Translations under genes and position numbers: made by a program
Notes under the pieces: model-generated
Databases searched by the model: none
What the model was told of the DNA's origin: nothing
What the model saw: the letters and a program-made list of their open reading frames with translations, nothing else
Shown: positions 8,111-16,909 of the stretch, piece after piece
Layout: the number at the start of each line of letters is the position of its first letter
Numbering within the stretch: position 1 is the stretch's first letter
From: Crossiella cryophila
GTDB taxonomy: Bacteria; Actinomycetota; Actinomycetes; Mycobacteriales; Pseudonocardiaceae
Assembly: GCF_014204915.1 (NCBI RefSeq)
Contig: NZ_JACHMH010000001.1
Span: 1,178,001 to 1,242,000 of the forward strand
DNA: 64,000 bases
Reading direction: 5' to 3'

Positions 8111-9415
8111 GTGACCTTTCCCGATGGCTTCGTGTGGGGGGTTGCCACCTCCGCGTACCAGATCGAGGGTGCCGTAACCGCGGGCGGCCGTGGGCCCTCC
8201 ACCTGGGACACCTTCAGCGCGACGGCCGGAAAGACCCGGTCGGGTGAGACCGGCGAGGTGGCCTGCGACCACTACCACCGGTATCCGGAGGACATCGCGC
8301 TCATGCGCGAGCTGGGCCTGGACAGCTACCGGTTCTCCTTCGCCTGGCCGCGGATCCAGCCGGACGGCCGCACGCTCAGCCGGGAGGGCCTCGGTTTCTA
8401 CGACCGGCTGATCGACACCCTGTGCGATCACGGCATCGCGCCGATGGCCACGCTCTACCACTGGGACACCCCGCAGGTGCTCGAGGACGAGGGCGGCTGG
8501 CTCAACCGGGACATCGCCGCCCGCTTCGCCGACTACGCCGCGGTGCTGGCCGAGGCATTCGCCGACCGGGTCGCGATGTGGGTGCCGCTCAACGAGCCCG
8601 CGATGATCACCCTGCTGGGGTACGGCATGGGCCAGCACGCGCCCGGCCAGACCCTGCTCTTCGACGCGCTGCCCACCGCGCACCACCAGCTGCTCGCGCA
8701 CGGGCTCGCGGTGCGGGCGCTGCGAGCGGGCGGGGCGAACTCGATCGGCACCGCGAACAACCACACCCCGGTGTGGGCCGCGGACGACCGGCCGGAGACG
8801 CTGGCCGCGGCCGCCGCCTACGACGCCCTGCACAACGGCCTGTTCGCCGACCCGATCCTGCTCGGCACCGTGCCCGAACACCTGCCCGGCCTGGAGATCC
8901 CGGCCGAGGACCTGCGGATCATCAACGAGCCGCTCGATTTCTACGGGGTCAACTACTACAACCCCACCCGGATCGGCGCCCCGTCGCCGGGCAACCCGCT
9001 GCCGTTCGACCTTGGCGAGATCCCCGAGCACCCGGCCACGCTGATGGGCTCGCCGATCGTGCCGGACGGGCTGCGCGAACTGCTCGTCCAACTGCGGAAG
9101 CGGTACGGCACCGCGCTGCCGCCGGTCTACATCACCGAGAACGGCGCGAGCTTCGCCGAGGACCTGGTCGACGGCCAGGTGCACGACCAGCCCCGGATCG
9201 ATTTCCTGACCGGGCACCTCGACGCCCTGTCCCAGGCGATCGAGGCCGGGGTGGACGTGCGCGGTTATTACGTGTGGAGCCTGCTGGACAACTTCGAGTG
9301 GGCCGAGGGCTACGGCCAGCCGTTCGGGCTGGTGCACGTGGACTTCGCCACCCAGCAGCGCACCCGCAAGGACTCCTTCCACTGGCTGCGGGAGCAGCTC
9401 GGGAAGCGCGGATGA
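8111..9415 (+). CDS. GH1 beta-glucosidase
   Basis: A 434-residue cytoplasmic retaining glycosidase, a normal length for bacterial GH1. It opens with the family signature FVWGVATSAYQIEGA. The acid/base glutamate is E162 in LNEPA, and the nucleophile is E343 in YITENGAS. The aglycone/substrate-site region YYVWSLLDNFEWAEGY is present near the C-terminus. There is no signal peptide, so substrates must be imported, which fits the MFS gene that overlaps its stop by 4 bp (ATGA). AGGAGG at 8101-8106 precedes the GTG start. It is likely repressed by the divergent TetR protein through the upstream palindrome. Confidence 0.96.
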   Translation: MTFPDGFVWGVATSAYQIEGAVTAGGRGPSTWDTFSATAGKTRSGETGEVACDHYHRYPEDIALMRELGLDSYRFSFAWPRIQPDGRTLSREGLGFYDRLIDTLCDHGIAPMATLYHWDTPQVLEDEGGWLNRDIAARFADYAAVLAEAFADRVAMWVPLNEPAMITLLGYGMGQHAPGQTLLFDALPTAHHQLLAHGLAVRALRAGGANSIGTANNHTPVWAADDRPETLAAAAAYDALHNGLFADPILLGTVPEHLPGLEIPAEDLRIINEPLDFYGVNYYNPTRIGAPSPGNPLPFDLGEIPEHPATLMGSPIVPDGLRELLVQLRKRYGTALPPVYITENGASFAEDLVDGQVHDQPRIDFLTGHLDALSQAIEAGVDVRGYYVWSLLDNFEWAEGYGQPFGLVHVDFATQQRTRKDSFHWLREQLGKRG

Positions 9416-10629
9416 CCACGCTCGCGCCGCGGCGGCGGGTGCGCGGCGGCTGGATCGGCCTGCTCACCCTGGCCAACGTCGGGGTGTGGGCGGCCTTCTT
9501 CGGACCGCTCAACCTGCTGCTCGGTCAGCAGGCGGCGCTGTTCGCACCCGGCAACAAGGAGAACGTGCTCGCGCTGGTCACCGGCCTGGGCGCGGCGGTG
9601 TCGGTGGTGGCCAACCCACTGGCCGGGGCACTGTCCGACCGCACCAGGGGGCGGTTCGGGCGGCGGCACCCGTGGACCCTGGGTGGCGCGCTGGCAGGCG
9701 CCGCCGCGCTCGTCCTGCTCTCGGGCGCGAACAGCGTGCTGACCATGGCGATCGGCTGGTGCCTGGTGCAGGCCGCGGTGAACGTGGCGCTGGCCGCGCT
9801 GACCGCCGAGGTGCCCGACCACGTGCCGGTGGACCAGCGCGGCGTGGTCGGTGGCTGGGTCGGTCTGGCCCAGATGCTGGGTGTGCTCGGCGGTACCGCG
9901 CTGGCCACCGCGATCGGCGGGATCCAGTGGGGTTACCTCGGATGTGCGACGTTGCTCGTCGCCGCGGTGCTGCCGTTCGTCGTGCGCAGCCGGGATCCCG
10001 GCGGGGCGGCGAAACCCAGACTTCGGCCGGGCCGAACTCTGGCCCGGTTCTGGGTCTCGCCGCGGGCGCACCCGGACTTCGCCTGGGCCTGGCTGACCCG
10101 GTTCCTGCTCAACCTCGGCAACGCCTTCGGCACCCTCTACCTGCTGTTCTTCCTCACCGACGCGGTCCGGCACCCCGATCCGAGCACCGGCGTGCTGATC
10201 CTGACCTCGATCTACGGGGTGAGCATGGTGGCCACCACGGTGCTGGCCGGCCGCTGGTCGGACCGGGTGGGGCGACGAAAGGTCTTCGTCACCGCGGCCG
10301 CGGTGGTGATGGCCGCCGCGCTGGCGGTGCTGATGCTCTGGCCGGTGTGGCCCGCGGTGCTGGTCGGCACGGTGGTGCTGGGGCTGGGCTTCGGCGTCTA
10401 CACCTCGGTGGACTTCGCCCTGCTCACCGAGGTGCTGCCGGCTGAGGAGGACCGGGCAAAGGACCTCGGCATGATCAACATCGCCTCGGCGCTGCCGCAG
10501 GTGCTGGCCCCGGCGGCGGCCGCGCCGGTGCTGGCCTACCTGGGTGGCTACCCCGCGCTGTACGGGCTGGCCGCCCTGGTGACCCTGGTCGGCGGGCTAC
10601 TGGTGAGTCGGATCCGCGGCGTGGCGTGA
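9412..10629 (+). CDS. MFS transporter 1, coupled to beta-glucosidase
   Basis: A 405-residue, 12-helix major facilitator. It starts at the ATG overlapping the glucosidase stop (ATGA), so the two are translated together. Visible MFS landmarks are the loop 2-3 motif LSDRTRGRFGRRHPW and its second-half copy WSDRVGRRKVF. The arrangement GWIGLLTLANVGVWAAFFGP at the N-terminus resembles sugar/glycoside-type MFS carriers. Probable role is uptake of the beta-glucosides hydrolysed by the preceding enzyme, or efflux of a product; direction is not visible. It is the first of three tandem paralogues. The much longer open frame upstream is only an overlapping non-coding frame inside the glucosidase. Confidence 0.9.
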   Translation: MTTLAPRRRVRGGWIGLLTLANVGVWAAFFGPLNLLLGQQAALFAPGNKENVLALVTGLGAAVSVVANPLAGALSDRTRGRFGRRHPWTLGGALAGAAALVLLSGANSVLTMAIGWCLVQAAVNVALAALTAEVPDHVPVDQRGVVGGWVGLAQMLGVLGGTALATAIGGIQWGYLGCATLLVAAVLPFVVRSRDPGGAAKPRLRPGRTLARFWVSPRAHPDFAWAWLTRFLLNLGNAFGTLYLLFFLTDAVRHPDPSTGVLILTSIYGVSMVATTVLAGRWSDRVGRRKVFVTAAAVVMAAALAVLMLWPVWPAVLVGTVVLGLGFGVYTSVDFALLTEVLPAEEDRAKDLGMINIASALPQVLAPAAAAPVLAYLGGYPALYGLAALVTLVGGLLVSRIRGVA

Positions 10630-10743
10630 CATCTGCGTAACCATTCTGCCCATTGCCCTACAGATTCCTTGTTCTGCCTGTTCACGAGCCTGGTGGGCTC
10701 TTAGTGTGCCCCGGTCAGCGCAGCTAGTACTGGGGGGCCACCC

Positions 10744-11973
10744 ATGACGATCACCGCACCGGAATCCTTGGTAGAACCCGAACGCAGAGTCGGTCCGGCC
10801 TGGATCGGCTCGCTCACCGCGGCCACGCTCGGCATGTGGATCGTCTACTTCGGACCGACCGTGCTGTTGCTGCCGATCCAGGCCGCGCACGCCGCGCCGG
10901 AGGACAAGGAGAACAGCCTCGGGCTGATCACCGGCGTCGGGGCGCTGGTGCTGATGGTCGCGCACATCCTCTTCGGGCTGGCCTCCGACCGCACCACCTC
11001 CAGGTTCGGCCGGCGCAAGCCGTGGATCGTCGGCGGCGTGGCCGTCTCCACCGTCAGCATGCTGCTGCTCAGCCAGCAGGACACGGTCACCGGCCTGCTG
11101 GTGGGCTGGTGCCTGGTGCAGCTCGGCTCGGCCGCGATCTTCTGCGGACTGCTCGCCGCCATGCCCGACCACGTGCCCAGCAGCCAGCGCGGCCTGATCA
11201 GCGGACTGGTCGGGCTGGCCCAGGCCGGTGGTTCGCTGGTCGGCAGCATGGTCATCGCGATCACCGCCGACCCGCTCACCGGCTACGGGCTCTGCGCGGT
11301 GCTGCAGATCCTGGCCGTGCTGCCGTTCCTGCTGCTCAACCGGGACCCGGTGCTGCCGCCAGGACGCCGCCCGGTGCTGCGGTCGCTGTGGATCTCGCCG
11401 CGGAAGAACCGCGACTTCATGTGGGCCATCGCCAGCCAGTTCCTGATCACCATCAGCTTCGTGCTCGCCAGCCTCTACACGCTGTTCTATCTCACCGACG
11501 TGATCCGGCACGAGGACCCGGTGGCCGGCACCGCGACGGCCTCCATCATCACCACCATCGGCACCCTGTGCGCGGCCGCCGTCTTCGGCCACATCTCCGA
11601 CCGGCTCGGCAGGCGCAAGATGTTCGCGGTGGCTGCCGGGGTGGTCATGGCGCTGTCCTCGGCGATCCTGGTGGTCGACCCGACCTGGGAGCTGTACGTG
11701 CTCAGCTCGGTGCTGCTCGGCCTCGGCCTCGGCATGGCGAACTCGGTGGACCTGGCCATCGCCAGCGAGGTGCTGCCCAGCCCGGACGACCGGGCCAAGG
11801 ACCTGGGCGTGAACAACATCAGCAAGTCCTTGCCCCAGTTCGTCGCACCGGTGATGGCCGCGCCGCTGCTCACCGCCGCGGACGGCTTCGGCTACTCGAT
11901 GATCTTCCTGATGGCCGCGGTGTGTGCCCTGCTCGGCGGCCTGCTCACTCTCAAGATTCGAACTGTCAGTTAG
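10744..11973 (+). CDS. MFS transporter 2
   Basis: A 409-residue paralogue of the preceding carrier with the same frame of motifs: GPAWIGSLTAATLGMW start, LASDRTTSRFGRRKPW between helices 2 and 3, ISDRLGRRKMF in the second half, and a shared EVLPSPDDRAKDLGVNNI segment near the C-terminus. It sits 114 bp after MFS 1, so it may have its own promoter. A GGGGGG ribosome-binding tract lies about 8 bases before the ATG. Substrate unknown. The DRAKDLG segment recurs in all three copies and marks them as one expanded subfamily rather than unrelated MFS proteins. Confidence 0.92.
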   Translation: MTITAPESLVEPERRVGPAWIGSLTAATLGMWIVYFGPTVLLLPIQAAHAAPEDKENSLGLITGVGALVLMVAHILFGLASDRTTSRFGRRKPWIVGGVAVSTVSMLLLSQQDTVTGLLVGWCLVQLGSAAIFCGLLAAMPDHVPSSQRGLISGLVGLAQAGGSLVGSMVIAITADPLTGYGLCAVLQILAVLPFLLLNRDPVLPPGRRPVLRSLWISPRKNRDFMWAIASQFLITISFVLASLYTLFYLTDVIRHEDPVAGTATASIITTIGTLCAAAVFGHISDRLGRRKMFAVAAGVVMALSSAILVVDPTWELYVLSSVLLGLGLGMANSVDLAIASEVLPSPDDRAKDLGVNNISKSLPQFVAPVMAAPLLTAADGFGYSMIFLMAAVCALLGGLLTLKIRTVS

Positions 11974-12020
11974 CGGTCGATGCCTGTCCGTGCCGAGGCG
12001 GGCTCGTTAGCGTCGAGCGC

Positions 12021-13262
12021 ATGACGATGACGGTGCCGGACGCACTGGCCGAGCCGGTCGAGCGGGTGCGCGGCGGCTGGATCGCCGCGCTCACCCTCGC
12101 CGTGCTCGGGGTGTGGGCGGTTCACTTCGGACCGGTGCAGGTGCTGCTGCTGGTGCAGGCCCAGCAGTTCGCGCCGGCGGACAAACAGGCGTTGTTCGGG
12201 CTGACCGCGGCGATCGGCGGGGTGGTCAGCATGGTCACCACCATCCTGGTCGGCTTCGCCTCCGACCGGACCGGTTCCCGCTTCGGGCGGCGGCGGCCGT
12301 GGGTGGTGGCCGGGGCCGGACTCGGCGCGCTCAGCCTGGCGCTGCTCGGCCTGGCCGAGGGGCCGGGGCTGATGATCGTGGCCTGGTGCGGGGTGCAGAT
12401 CGCCTTCGGCGGCATGCTGGCCGCGCTGCTGGCCTCGATCTCCGACCGGGTGCCGGTGTCCCAGCGCGGGCTGGTCGGCGGCTGGGTCGGCTTCGGCCAG
12501 ACCATCGGCGCCCTGGTCGGCGTGCTGCTGGTGAACGTGGTCAAACCCGCCACACCCGGCTACTTCGCGCTGGCCGGTCTGCTGCTGGTCTGCACGCTCC
12601 CGTTCGTGCTGCGCAACGCCGAGGCGGTGCTCCGCCCGGAACAGCGGCCGGCAAGCGGGCTCGGCCAGGTGCTGCGCGGGTTCTACGTCTCGCCGCGGCA
12701 GCACCCGGACTTCGCCTGGGCGATGCTCAACCGGCTGCTGATGAACCTCGGCTTCGTGCTGGCCACCCTCTACACGCTCTACATCCTGCAGGACGCGATC
12801 CGCAGGCCGGACGCGCACGCGGACCTGTTGCTGCTCAACGTGCTGAACGCGGTGATCATGGTGCCGGCCGCGGTGTACTTCGGCGGTCTGTCCGACCGCA
12901 GGGGTGGGCGGCGCAAGTTCATCTTCTGGTCAGGTCTGGCGGTCGCGGTGTCCTCGGCCATCCTGGTCCCGCTGCTGGACTGGCCGATGCTGCTGGTCAG
13001 CTCGGTGATCCTGGCCGCGGCCTTCGGCGCCTACCTCGCGGTGTCCACCGCACTGGTCACCGAGGTGCTGCCGGCCGCGGAGGACCGGGCAAAGGACCTC
13101 GGCATCGTCAACCTCACCCACGGCCTGCCGCAGGTGCTGGCCCCGCTGGTGGCCACGCCGATCCTGGCCGGCTTCGGCGGATACCCCGCGTTGTTCGTGG
13201 TTTCCGCGGTGCTGACGTTGATCGGCACATTCGTGATCTTCAAAATTCGCGCGGTGGCCTGA
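12021..13262 (+). CDS. MFS transporter 3
   Basis: A 413-residue third paralogue: VERVRGGWIAALTLAVLGVW at the start, FASDRTGSRFGRRRPW and LSDRRGGRRKFI as the two cytoplasmic MFS loops, and EVLPAAEDRAKDLGIVNL near the end. It starts 47 bp after MFS 2 at an ATG. It is closer in its N- and C-terminal sequences to MFS 1 (VRGGWI, AEEDRAKDLG) than to MFS 2. The long in-frame extension upstream of 12021 overlaps MFS 2 and has no transmembrane character, so I reject it as a fusion. Confidence 0.92.
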   Translation: MTMTVPDALAEPVERVRGGWIAALTLAVLGVWAVHFGPVQVLLLVQAQQFAPADKQALFGLTAAIGGVVSMVTTILVGFASDRTGSRFGRRRPWVVAGAGLGALSLALLGLAEGPGLMIVAWCGVQIAFGGMLAALLASISDRVPVSQRGLVGGWVGFGQTIGALVGVLLVNVVKPATPGYFALAGLLLVCTLPFVLRNAEAVLRPEQRPASGLGQVLRGFYVSPRQHPDFAWAMLNRLLMNLGFVLATLYTLYILQDAIRRPDAHADLLLLNVLNAVIMVPAAVYFGGLSDRRGGRRKFIFWSGLAVAVSSAILVPLLDWPMLLVSSVILAAAFGAYLAVSTALVTEVLPAAEDRAKDLGIVNLTHGLPQVLAPLVATPILAGFGGYPALFVVSAVLTLIGTFVIFKIRAVA

Positions 13263-13565
13263 CAACTTTCACTCAAAAGAGCGAAAGTCCGGAAATTCGA
13301 AACCCCTCGGATGGTCTGCGCGGGAGGGGCAGACCACCCGAGGGGTGGCTTTGGAATCCGCGGACCGGTGCCGGTCGGGGGGAGGGGAGTGCTACAGCAC
13401 CGGCCCGCGGAAGTCTCTGTTTAATTTTCAATTGGAGCTGGCACGGCGGTCCGGCCCGGAGCGGTCGGGGGTTCGCCCGGCCCGGACCACCGGCCACATG
13501 ACGGCTGCCGCGGCTGACCCGGTTCGGGGAAGAGCCCGAGGGCCGCGAGAGACGTCAGTCCCGGG
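13263..13565. other. Intergenic stretch between convergent units
   Basis: About 300 bases holding the hairpin described separately and, beyond 13347, nothing I can name. The frames here lack start signals. Both flanking units point into it (MFS triplet from the left, small-gene pair from the right), so it is a shared termination zone. Confidence 0.5.
13302..13346 (+). terminator. Hairpin after the MFS triplet
   Basis: The arms at 13302-13319 and 13329-13346 (ACCCCTCGG... / ...CCGAGGGGT) pair over 18 positions with one mismatch around a 9-base loop. It sits 40 bases after the last MFS stop and has no long U-run, as is usual for high-G+C actinobacterial terminators. It could also end transcription of the opposing small-gene pair. 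Confidence 0.7.
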
Positions 13566-13883
13566 TCAGGACACCTTCGCGGAACGAAGATGCCTGGCCG
13601 GACGTGGAGCGAGGCCACCGGCCACGAGGTGTTCATACGCCGCGCGCCACACCGAACACGGTGCCTTCTGCTGGCGCCAGCGGGTCGAACACTCGGGGCA
13701 GTTGCCGCGGTCATCGGGTTCGTGAGCAGCGAGCATCGCGCGCCAGCCCTCAGTGAGCCTGGGCAGCTCGGAACGCGCGACGGACAGCAGGGACGGGGCG
13801 TCAGCGCGGTTGGCCAGCTCGGTAAGCATGTCGAGCCGTTCCCAGACCGCGTTGCGCAGCACCTGACCCAGAATCTCGTCCAC
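13566..13883 (-). CDS. Small zinc-ribbon-like protein of unknown function
   Basis: A 105-residue protein. The first 60 residues look helical (ERLDMLTELANRADAPSLLS). They are followed by a short Cys/His cluster (HEPDDRGNCPECSTRW, then APCSVW and AYEHL) that could ligate one zinc ion through three Cys and a His. The rest is Arg/Pro-rich. No named family comes to mind. It begins 12 bp after the stop of the 91-residue gene upstream, so the two form an operon divergent from the XRE-TPR regulator. Possible roles are DNA/RNA or protein binding, by inference only. Confidence 0.7.
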   Translation of the reverse strand: MDEILGQVLRNAVWERLDMLTELANRADAPSLLSVARSELPRLTEGWRAMLAAHEPDDRGNCPECSTRWRQQKAPCSVWRAAYEHLVAGGLAPRPARHLRSAKVS

Positions 13884-13895
13884 CTGACGTCACCG

Positions 13896-14171
13896 TCACC
13901 TTCCCGCCTGGTCGGCGGCCTCGCGCAGAGCTGTCTTGAGCTGGCCAACCTGTCCAGCCGACAGCACTGCGGTCTCGCCGGGAGGCCCGACGAGGAGAAC
14001 CCTGTCTCGGTCAACGAGCACGGTCAGGAACCGACGCCGGTTCACCGAGTCGCGGCAGCTGACTCGCCACCACCGTCGCCGCTCACCCGTGCCCTGCCAC
14101 GGCGCCGGGAGCTGCCCGATGGGGGCTGCTCCGTCGCCTGAGGCAACGCTGGGTGACTCGGTCAACGCCAC
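13896..14171 (-). CDS. Small protein of unknown function, partner of the zinc-ribbon-like gene
   Basis: A 91-residue protein. I place the start at the GTG at 14171 because GGAGGGAA lies about 10 bases before it; the frame is open further upstream but without such a signal. The N-terminal 35 residues are Ser/Pro/Gly-rich. The conserved-looking C-terminal half starts at WWRVSCRDSVNRRRFLTVLV, continues with the beta-hairpin-like VLLVGPPGETAVLS, and ends in a helix QVGQLKTALREAADQAG. There is no signal peptide or membrane helix. It is the first gene of a two-gene unit divergent from the XRE-TPR/phosphotransferase pair across 216 bp. Confidence 0.7.
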   Translation of the reverse strand: MALTESPSVASGDGAAPIGQLPAPWQGTGERRRWWRVSCRDSVNRRRFLTVLVDRDRVLLVGPPGETAVLSAGQVGQLKTALREAADQAGR

Positions 14172-14387
14172 GGTTCCGACTTCCCTCCGTGCTCGATCCC
14201 TTACCGAAACTAAGATTGGGCCGAGTCGAACCAGAACGGGGAGTTTCAGCGCCGATCGGTGTAAGTGACACGGTGAGCGGTAGGCCAAGTTCAGTCGGGC
14301 CGATCAGCCTCACCGATGGGGACTTCACCACCGCCGGGAACTGCCCTTACTCTGCGGTTGACGCCCAGCGGACCGTAAGGGGGCGCA

Positions 14388-15788
14388 ATGGACACCATCG
14401 GATCCCAGCCACCGCTCGTTACTCCAGACACGTGGGAGCAACGGGAGATGCGGGACGCCTTGGCAGCCCGGGACATCAGCACGGTGTACCGGCTTCTTCG
14501 CCGAGTGGGGGTGTCACAGCGCCAGATCGCGGCCAGCACCGGGCAGTCACAGTCAGAGGTGTCGGAGATCCTCAAGGGCCGCCAGGTCATGGCATATGAC
14601 GTGCTTGCCCGGATCGCTGACGGGCTCCAAGTTCCGCGCGGCTACATGGGCCTCGCCTACGACGGAGCCACCGCAGTCCGGGTGGTCGGCGTCGCTGACG
14701 ACCCCTTGTCCGAGGAGGATGAGTCGGTGAAGCGGAGGAGGTTCCTTCAGCACGCCGCTTCGGTGACCATGGGCGTTGTGTCCATGCCCGGGGATCCTGG
14801 GCAGTGGATCACGTCCGTGGCGCAGACCCCGGCCAGGGAGAAGATCGGCAAGACCGATGTGATGCAGGTCGAGGCCGCGACCAAGGCATTGCGCGCACTG
14901 GACTACCAGTACGGCGGCGGCACCTGCCGGGACGCGGTGATCGCCCAGCTGTCCTGGGCCGAGCAGCTGTTGCGCGCGGACGCGATCGACCCGGTGCGCC
15001 GCCGACTGCGGCTGGCCCTGGCCGACCTGCACAGCCTGGCCGGCTGGACCTCGTTCGACACCGGCATGCTCGACCCGGCGCGCAACCACTTCGGCAAGGC
15101 GCTGGAGTACGCCAAGCAGTGCGAGAAGAACGACCTGGTGGCCAACATCCTGTACCGGATGGGCCGGGTCTACCTGCACTACGACGAGCCCAACGACGCG
15201 CTCAAGCTGTTCCAGCTGGGCCAGCTCGCCGCGCAGGACTCCGGTTCCGCGCTGACGGTGGCCGTGCTCTGCGCGAACGAGGCATGGGCCTACGCGATGA
15301 TGGGCATGCGCGAGCAGGCGATGAAGATGGTCGGCCGGACCAAGGACGAGTTCGCCCGCGCCGACTTCGACCACGCGCCGGAGTGGGTGCGCTTCTTCAC
15401 CGTCAACGACCTGCACGGGATGATCGGCTCGGTGCACCACTCGCTGGCCGCCAACGACGACTTCCGGGCCAAGCACGCGCCGCTGGCAGTGGCCGAGCTG
15501 GTCAAGTGCACCCAGGGCTACGAGTCGGACATGAAGCGCACGCACGTGTTCGGGCTCAGCATGCTCGCGGCCAACCACATCCGGGCGGGCGATGTCGGCG
15601 AGGGCCTGCGGGTCGGCCGGGTCGCCTACTCCATGGGCGAGGGCGTGAACTCGGTCCGGGTGGCCGACCGCATGATCGACATCCAGCAGGAGTCGGAGCG
15701 GTACAAGCACATCGCCGAGGCCAAGGACCTGGCCGAGGAGGTCCGCCAGTTTCGGATTCGTACCGGATCCCCGCAGAAACGACCATGA
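14388..15788 (+). CDS. XRE-type HTH regulator with TPR-like C-terminal region
   Basis: A 466-residue regulator. Residues about 30-85 form a Cro/C1-type helix-turn-helix (VSQRQIAASTGQSQSEVSEI, ILKGRQVMAYDVLARIADGL). A short linker with KRRRFLQHAA follows. From about residue 155 to 455 the chain is all-helical with tetratricopeptide-like helix pairs (YAKQCEKNDLVANILYRMG, AVLCANEAWAYAMMGMREQA). This architecture resembles actinobacterial developmental and secondary-metabolism regulators of the XRE-TPR type such as NsdA, but identity with any of these is not claimed. The next gene, a phosphotransferase, starts 1 bp after its stop. Divergent small genes share its promoter region. Confidence 0.88.
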   Translation: MDTIGSQPPLVTPDTWEQREMRDALAARDISTVYRLLRRVGVSQRQIAASTGQSQSEVSEILKGRQVMAYDVLARIADGLQVPRGYMGLAYDGATAVRVVGVADDPLSEEDESVKRRRFLQHAASVTMGVVSMPGDPGQWITSVAQTPAREKIGKTDVMQVEAATKALRALDYQYGGGTCRDAVIAQLSWAEQLLRADAIDPVRRRLRLALADLHSLAGWTSFDTGMLDPARNHFGKALEYAKQCEKNDLVANILYRMGRVYLHYDEPNDALKLFQLGQLAAQDSGSALTVAVLCANEAWAYAMMGMREQAMKMVGRTKDEFARADFDHAPEWVRFFTVNDLHGMIGSVHHSLAANDDFRAKHAPLAVAELVKCTQGYESDMKRTHVFGLSMLAANHIRAGDVGEGLRVGRVAYSMGEGVNSVRVADRMIDIQQESERYKHIAEAKDLAEEVRQFRIRTGSPQKRP

Positions 15789-15789
15789 C

Positions 15790-16701
15790 GTGAACGTTCG
15801 GGTTCGCCCCGACGCGGACGGACGGTACAGCCGTACCAAGCTCCGGACCGCCCTCGGGGAGATCTGCGACGCCGCCGGGCTGGACCCGGCAGGCGCGCGG
15901 CTGATCCGTTTTGTCAACAACGCGGTGTTCCACCTGCTGGCGCACCCGGTGGTGGTGCGCATCGTGCTGTCGCCCTCGCTGCGCTACCGGGCGGACAACG
16001 TGGTGCGCGCGGCGAGCTGGCTGGCCGAGCACGAGGTGCCTGCGGTCCGGCTGCTGCCGGGCGTGCCGCAGCCGCTGCACGTCAACGGGCATGTGGCCAC
16101 GCTCTGGCAGGCGGTGCCCGAGGTCGGGCAGGCCACCGGGCTGGAGCTGGCCCAGTTGCTCAAACGATTGCACGCACTGCCCGCGCCGCCCGATCATCTC
16201 GCCAGGTGGGAACCGCTGGGCGATGTGCGGCGACGGCTGGCAGATGCCGAGGAGCTGGACCCGGAGGACCGCGAGTTCCTGGCCAACCGGTGCACCGAGC
16301 TGGAAGCCGAGCTGGCGGGGCTGGAGTACCACCTGCCGCAGGGCGTCATCCACGGCGACGCGCACGTGGGCAACGTGATCAGCACGCCGATCGGCCCGCT
16401 GCTGTGCGACCTGGACTCGGTCTGCTTCGGCCCGCGCGAGTGGGATCTGACCCCGCTGGCCGTCGGCAAGCTGCGCTTCCGGCACACCGGTGACCGGTAT
16501 CGGCAACTCTCCAGGGCCTACGGCTTCGATGTCACGAAGTGGCCAGGCTTCCCGGTGCTGCGCCAGGTGCGCGAGCTGAAGCTGACCACCGGCGTCCTTT
16601 CGATCCTGCGCAGTAACCCGGATGTACGAACGGAGCTGGCCAAACGGCTGCAGTCCTTCCGTTCGGGTGACACGAGGGCTCGCTGGACCCCGCATCGTTA
16701 A
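15790..16701 (+). CDS. Aminoglycoside-phosphotransferase-like kinase
   Basis: A 303-residue protein of the APH/choline-kinase fold. The catalytic loop is visible at residues 188-195 (HGDAHVGN, catalytic D190), and the metal-binding Asp at D209 in CDLDSV. The N-lobe is short (RFVNNAVFHLLAHPVVVRIV). The fold serves antibiotic, choline, fructosamine and protein kinases, so the substrate is open. Coupling to an XRE-TPR regulator (1-bp gap) and the absence of any resistance or biosynthetic neighbours argue for a signalling or metabolic role rather than antibiotic resistance. It starts at a GTG. Confidence 0.88.
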   Translation: MNVRVRPDADGRYSRTKLRTALGEICDAAGLDPAGARLIRFVNNAVFHLLAHPVVVRIVLSPSLRYRADNVVRAASWLAEHEVPAVRLLPGVPQPLHVNGHVATLWQAVPEVGQATGLELAQLLKRLHALPAPPDHLARWEPLGDVRRRLADAEELDPEDREFLANRCTELEAELAGLEYHLPQGVIHGDAHVGNVISTPIGPLLCDLDSVCFGPREWDLTPLAVGKLRFRHTGDRYRQLSRAYGFDVTKWPGFPVLRQVRELKLTTGVLSILRSNPDVRTELAKRLQSFRSGDTRARWTPHR

Positions 16702-16909
16702 CCCGAACAGCCGCGTAACCTGGCACCTGCTGGGGTATACAGCTCCCCTCGATCCTCCTTCAGAATGAGTTGATCGGTAACACAATCCTTCTCTAGGACG
16801 ACAAAGGGACGTCAACGGAACGTCAAGACTCTCAGTGTGGTCACTCTGGGTGGCAGCGATGTTCGTTCTGCGAACTCTTGCTGGGTGCGATCGCGAAGGG
16901 CGGAGAAAC

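Noticed and set aside
8422-10629. An apparent 735-residue glucosidase-region/MFS fusion
   Set aside because: The upstream part is a shadow frame inside the GH1 gene; the ATGA overlap at 9412 is the natural start.
10836-13262. An apparent 808-residue fusion ending in MFS transporter 3
   Set aside because: The first 395 codons run out of frame through MFS 2 and encode no hydrophobic helices; the MFS protein starts at 12021.
9412-13262. Three MFS genes as antibiotic efflux pumps
   Set aside because: Coupling to a cytoplasmic beta-glucosidase and lack of the 14-helix drug-pump pattern favour sugar or glycoside transport.
13590-14141. A plus-strand open frame opposite the small zinc-ribbon-like gene
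   Set aside because: No ribosome-binding site, biased composition, and the minus strand has two genes with good start signals.
15790-16701. Antibiotic resistance gene
   Set aside because: The APH fold alone does not show resistance, and the partner is a regulator; no aminoglycoside or capreomycin context is present.
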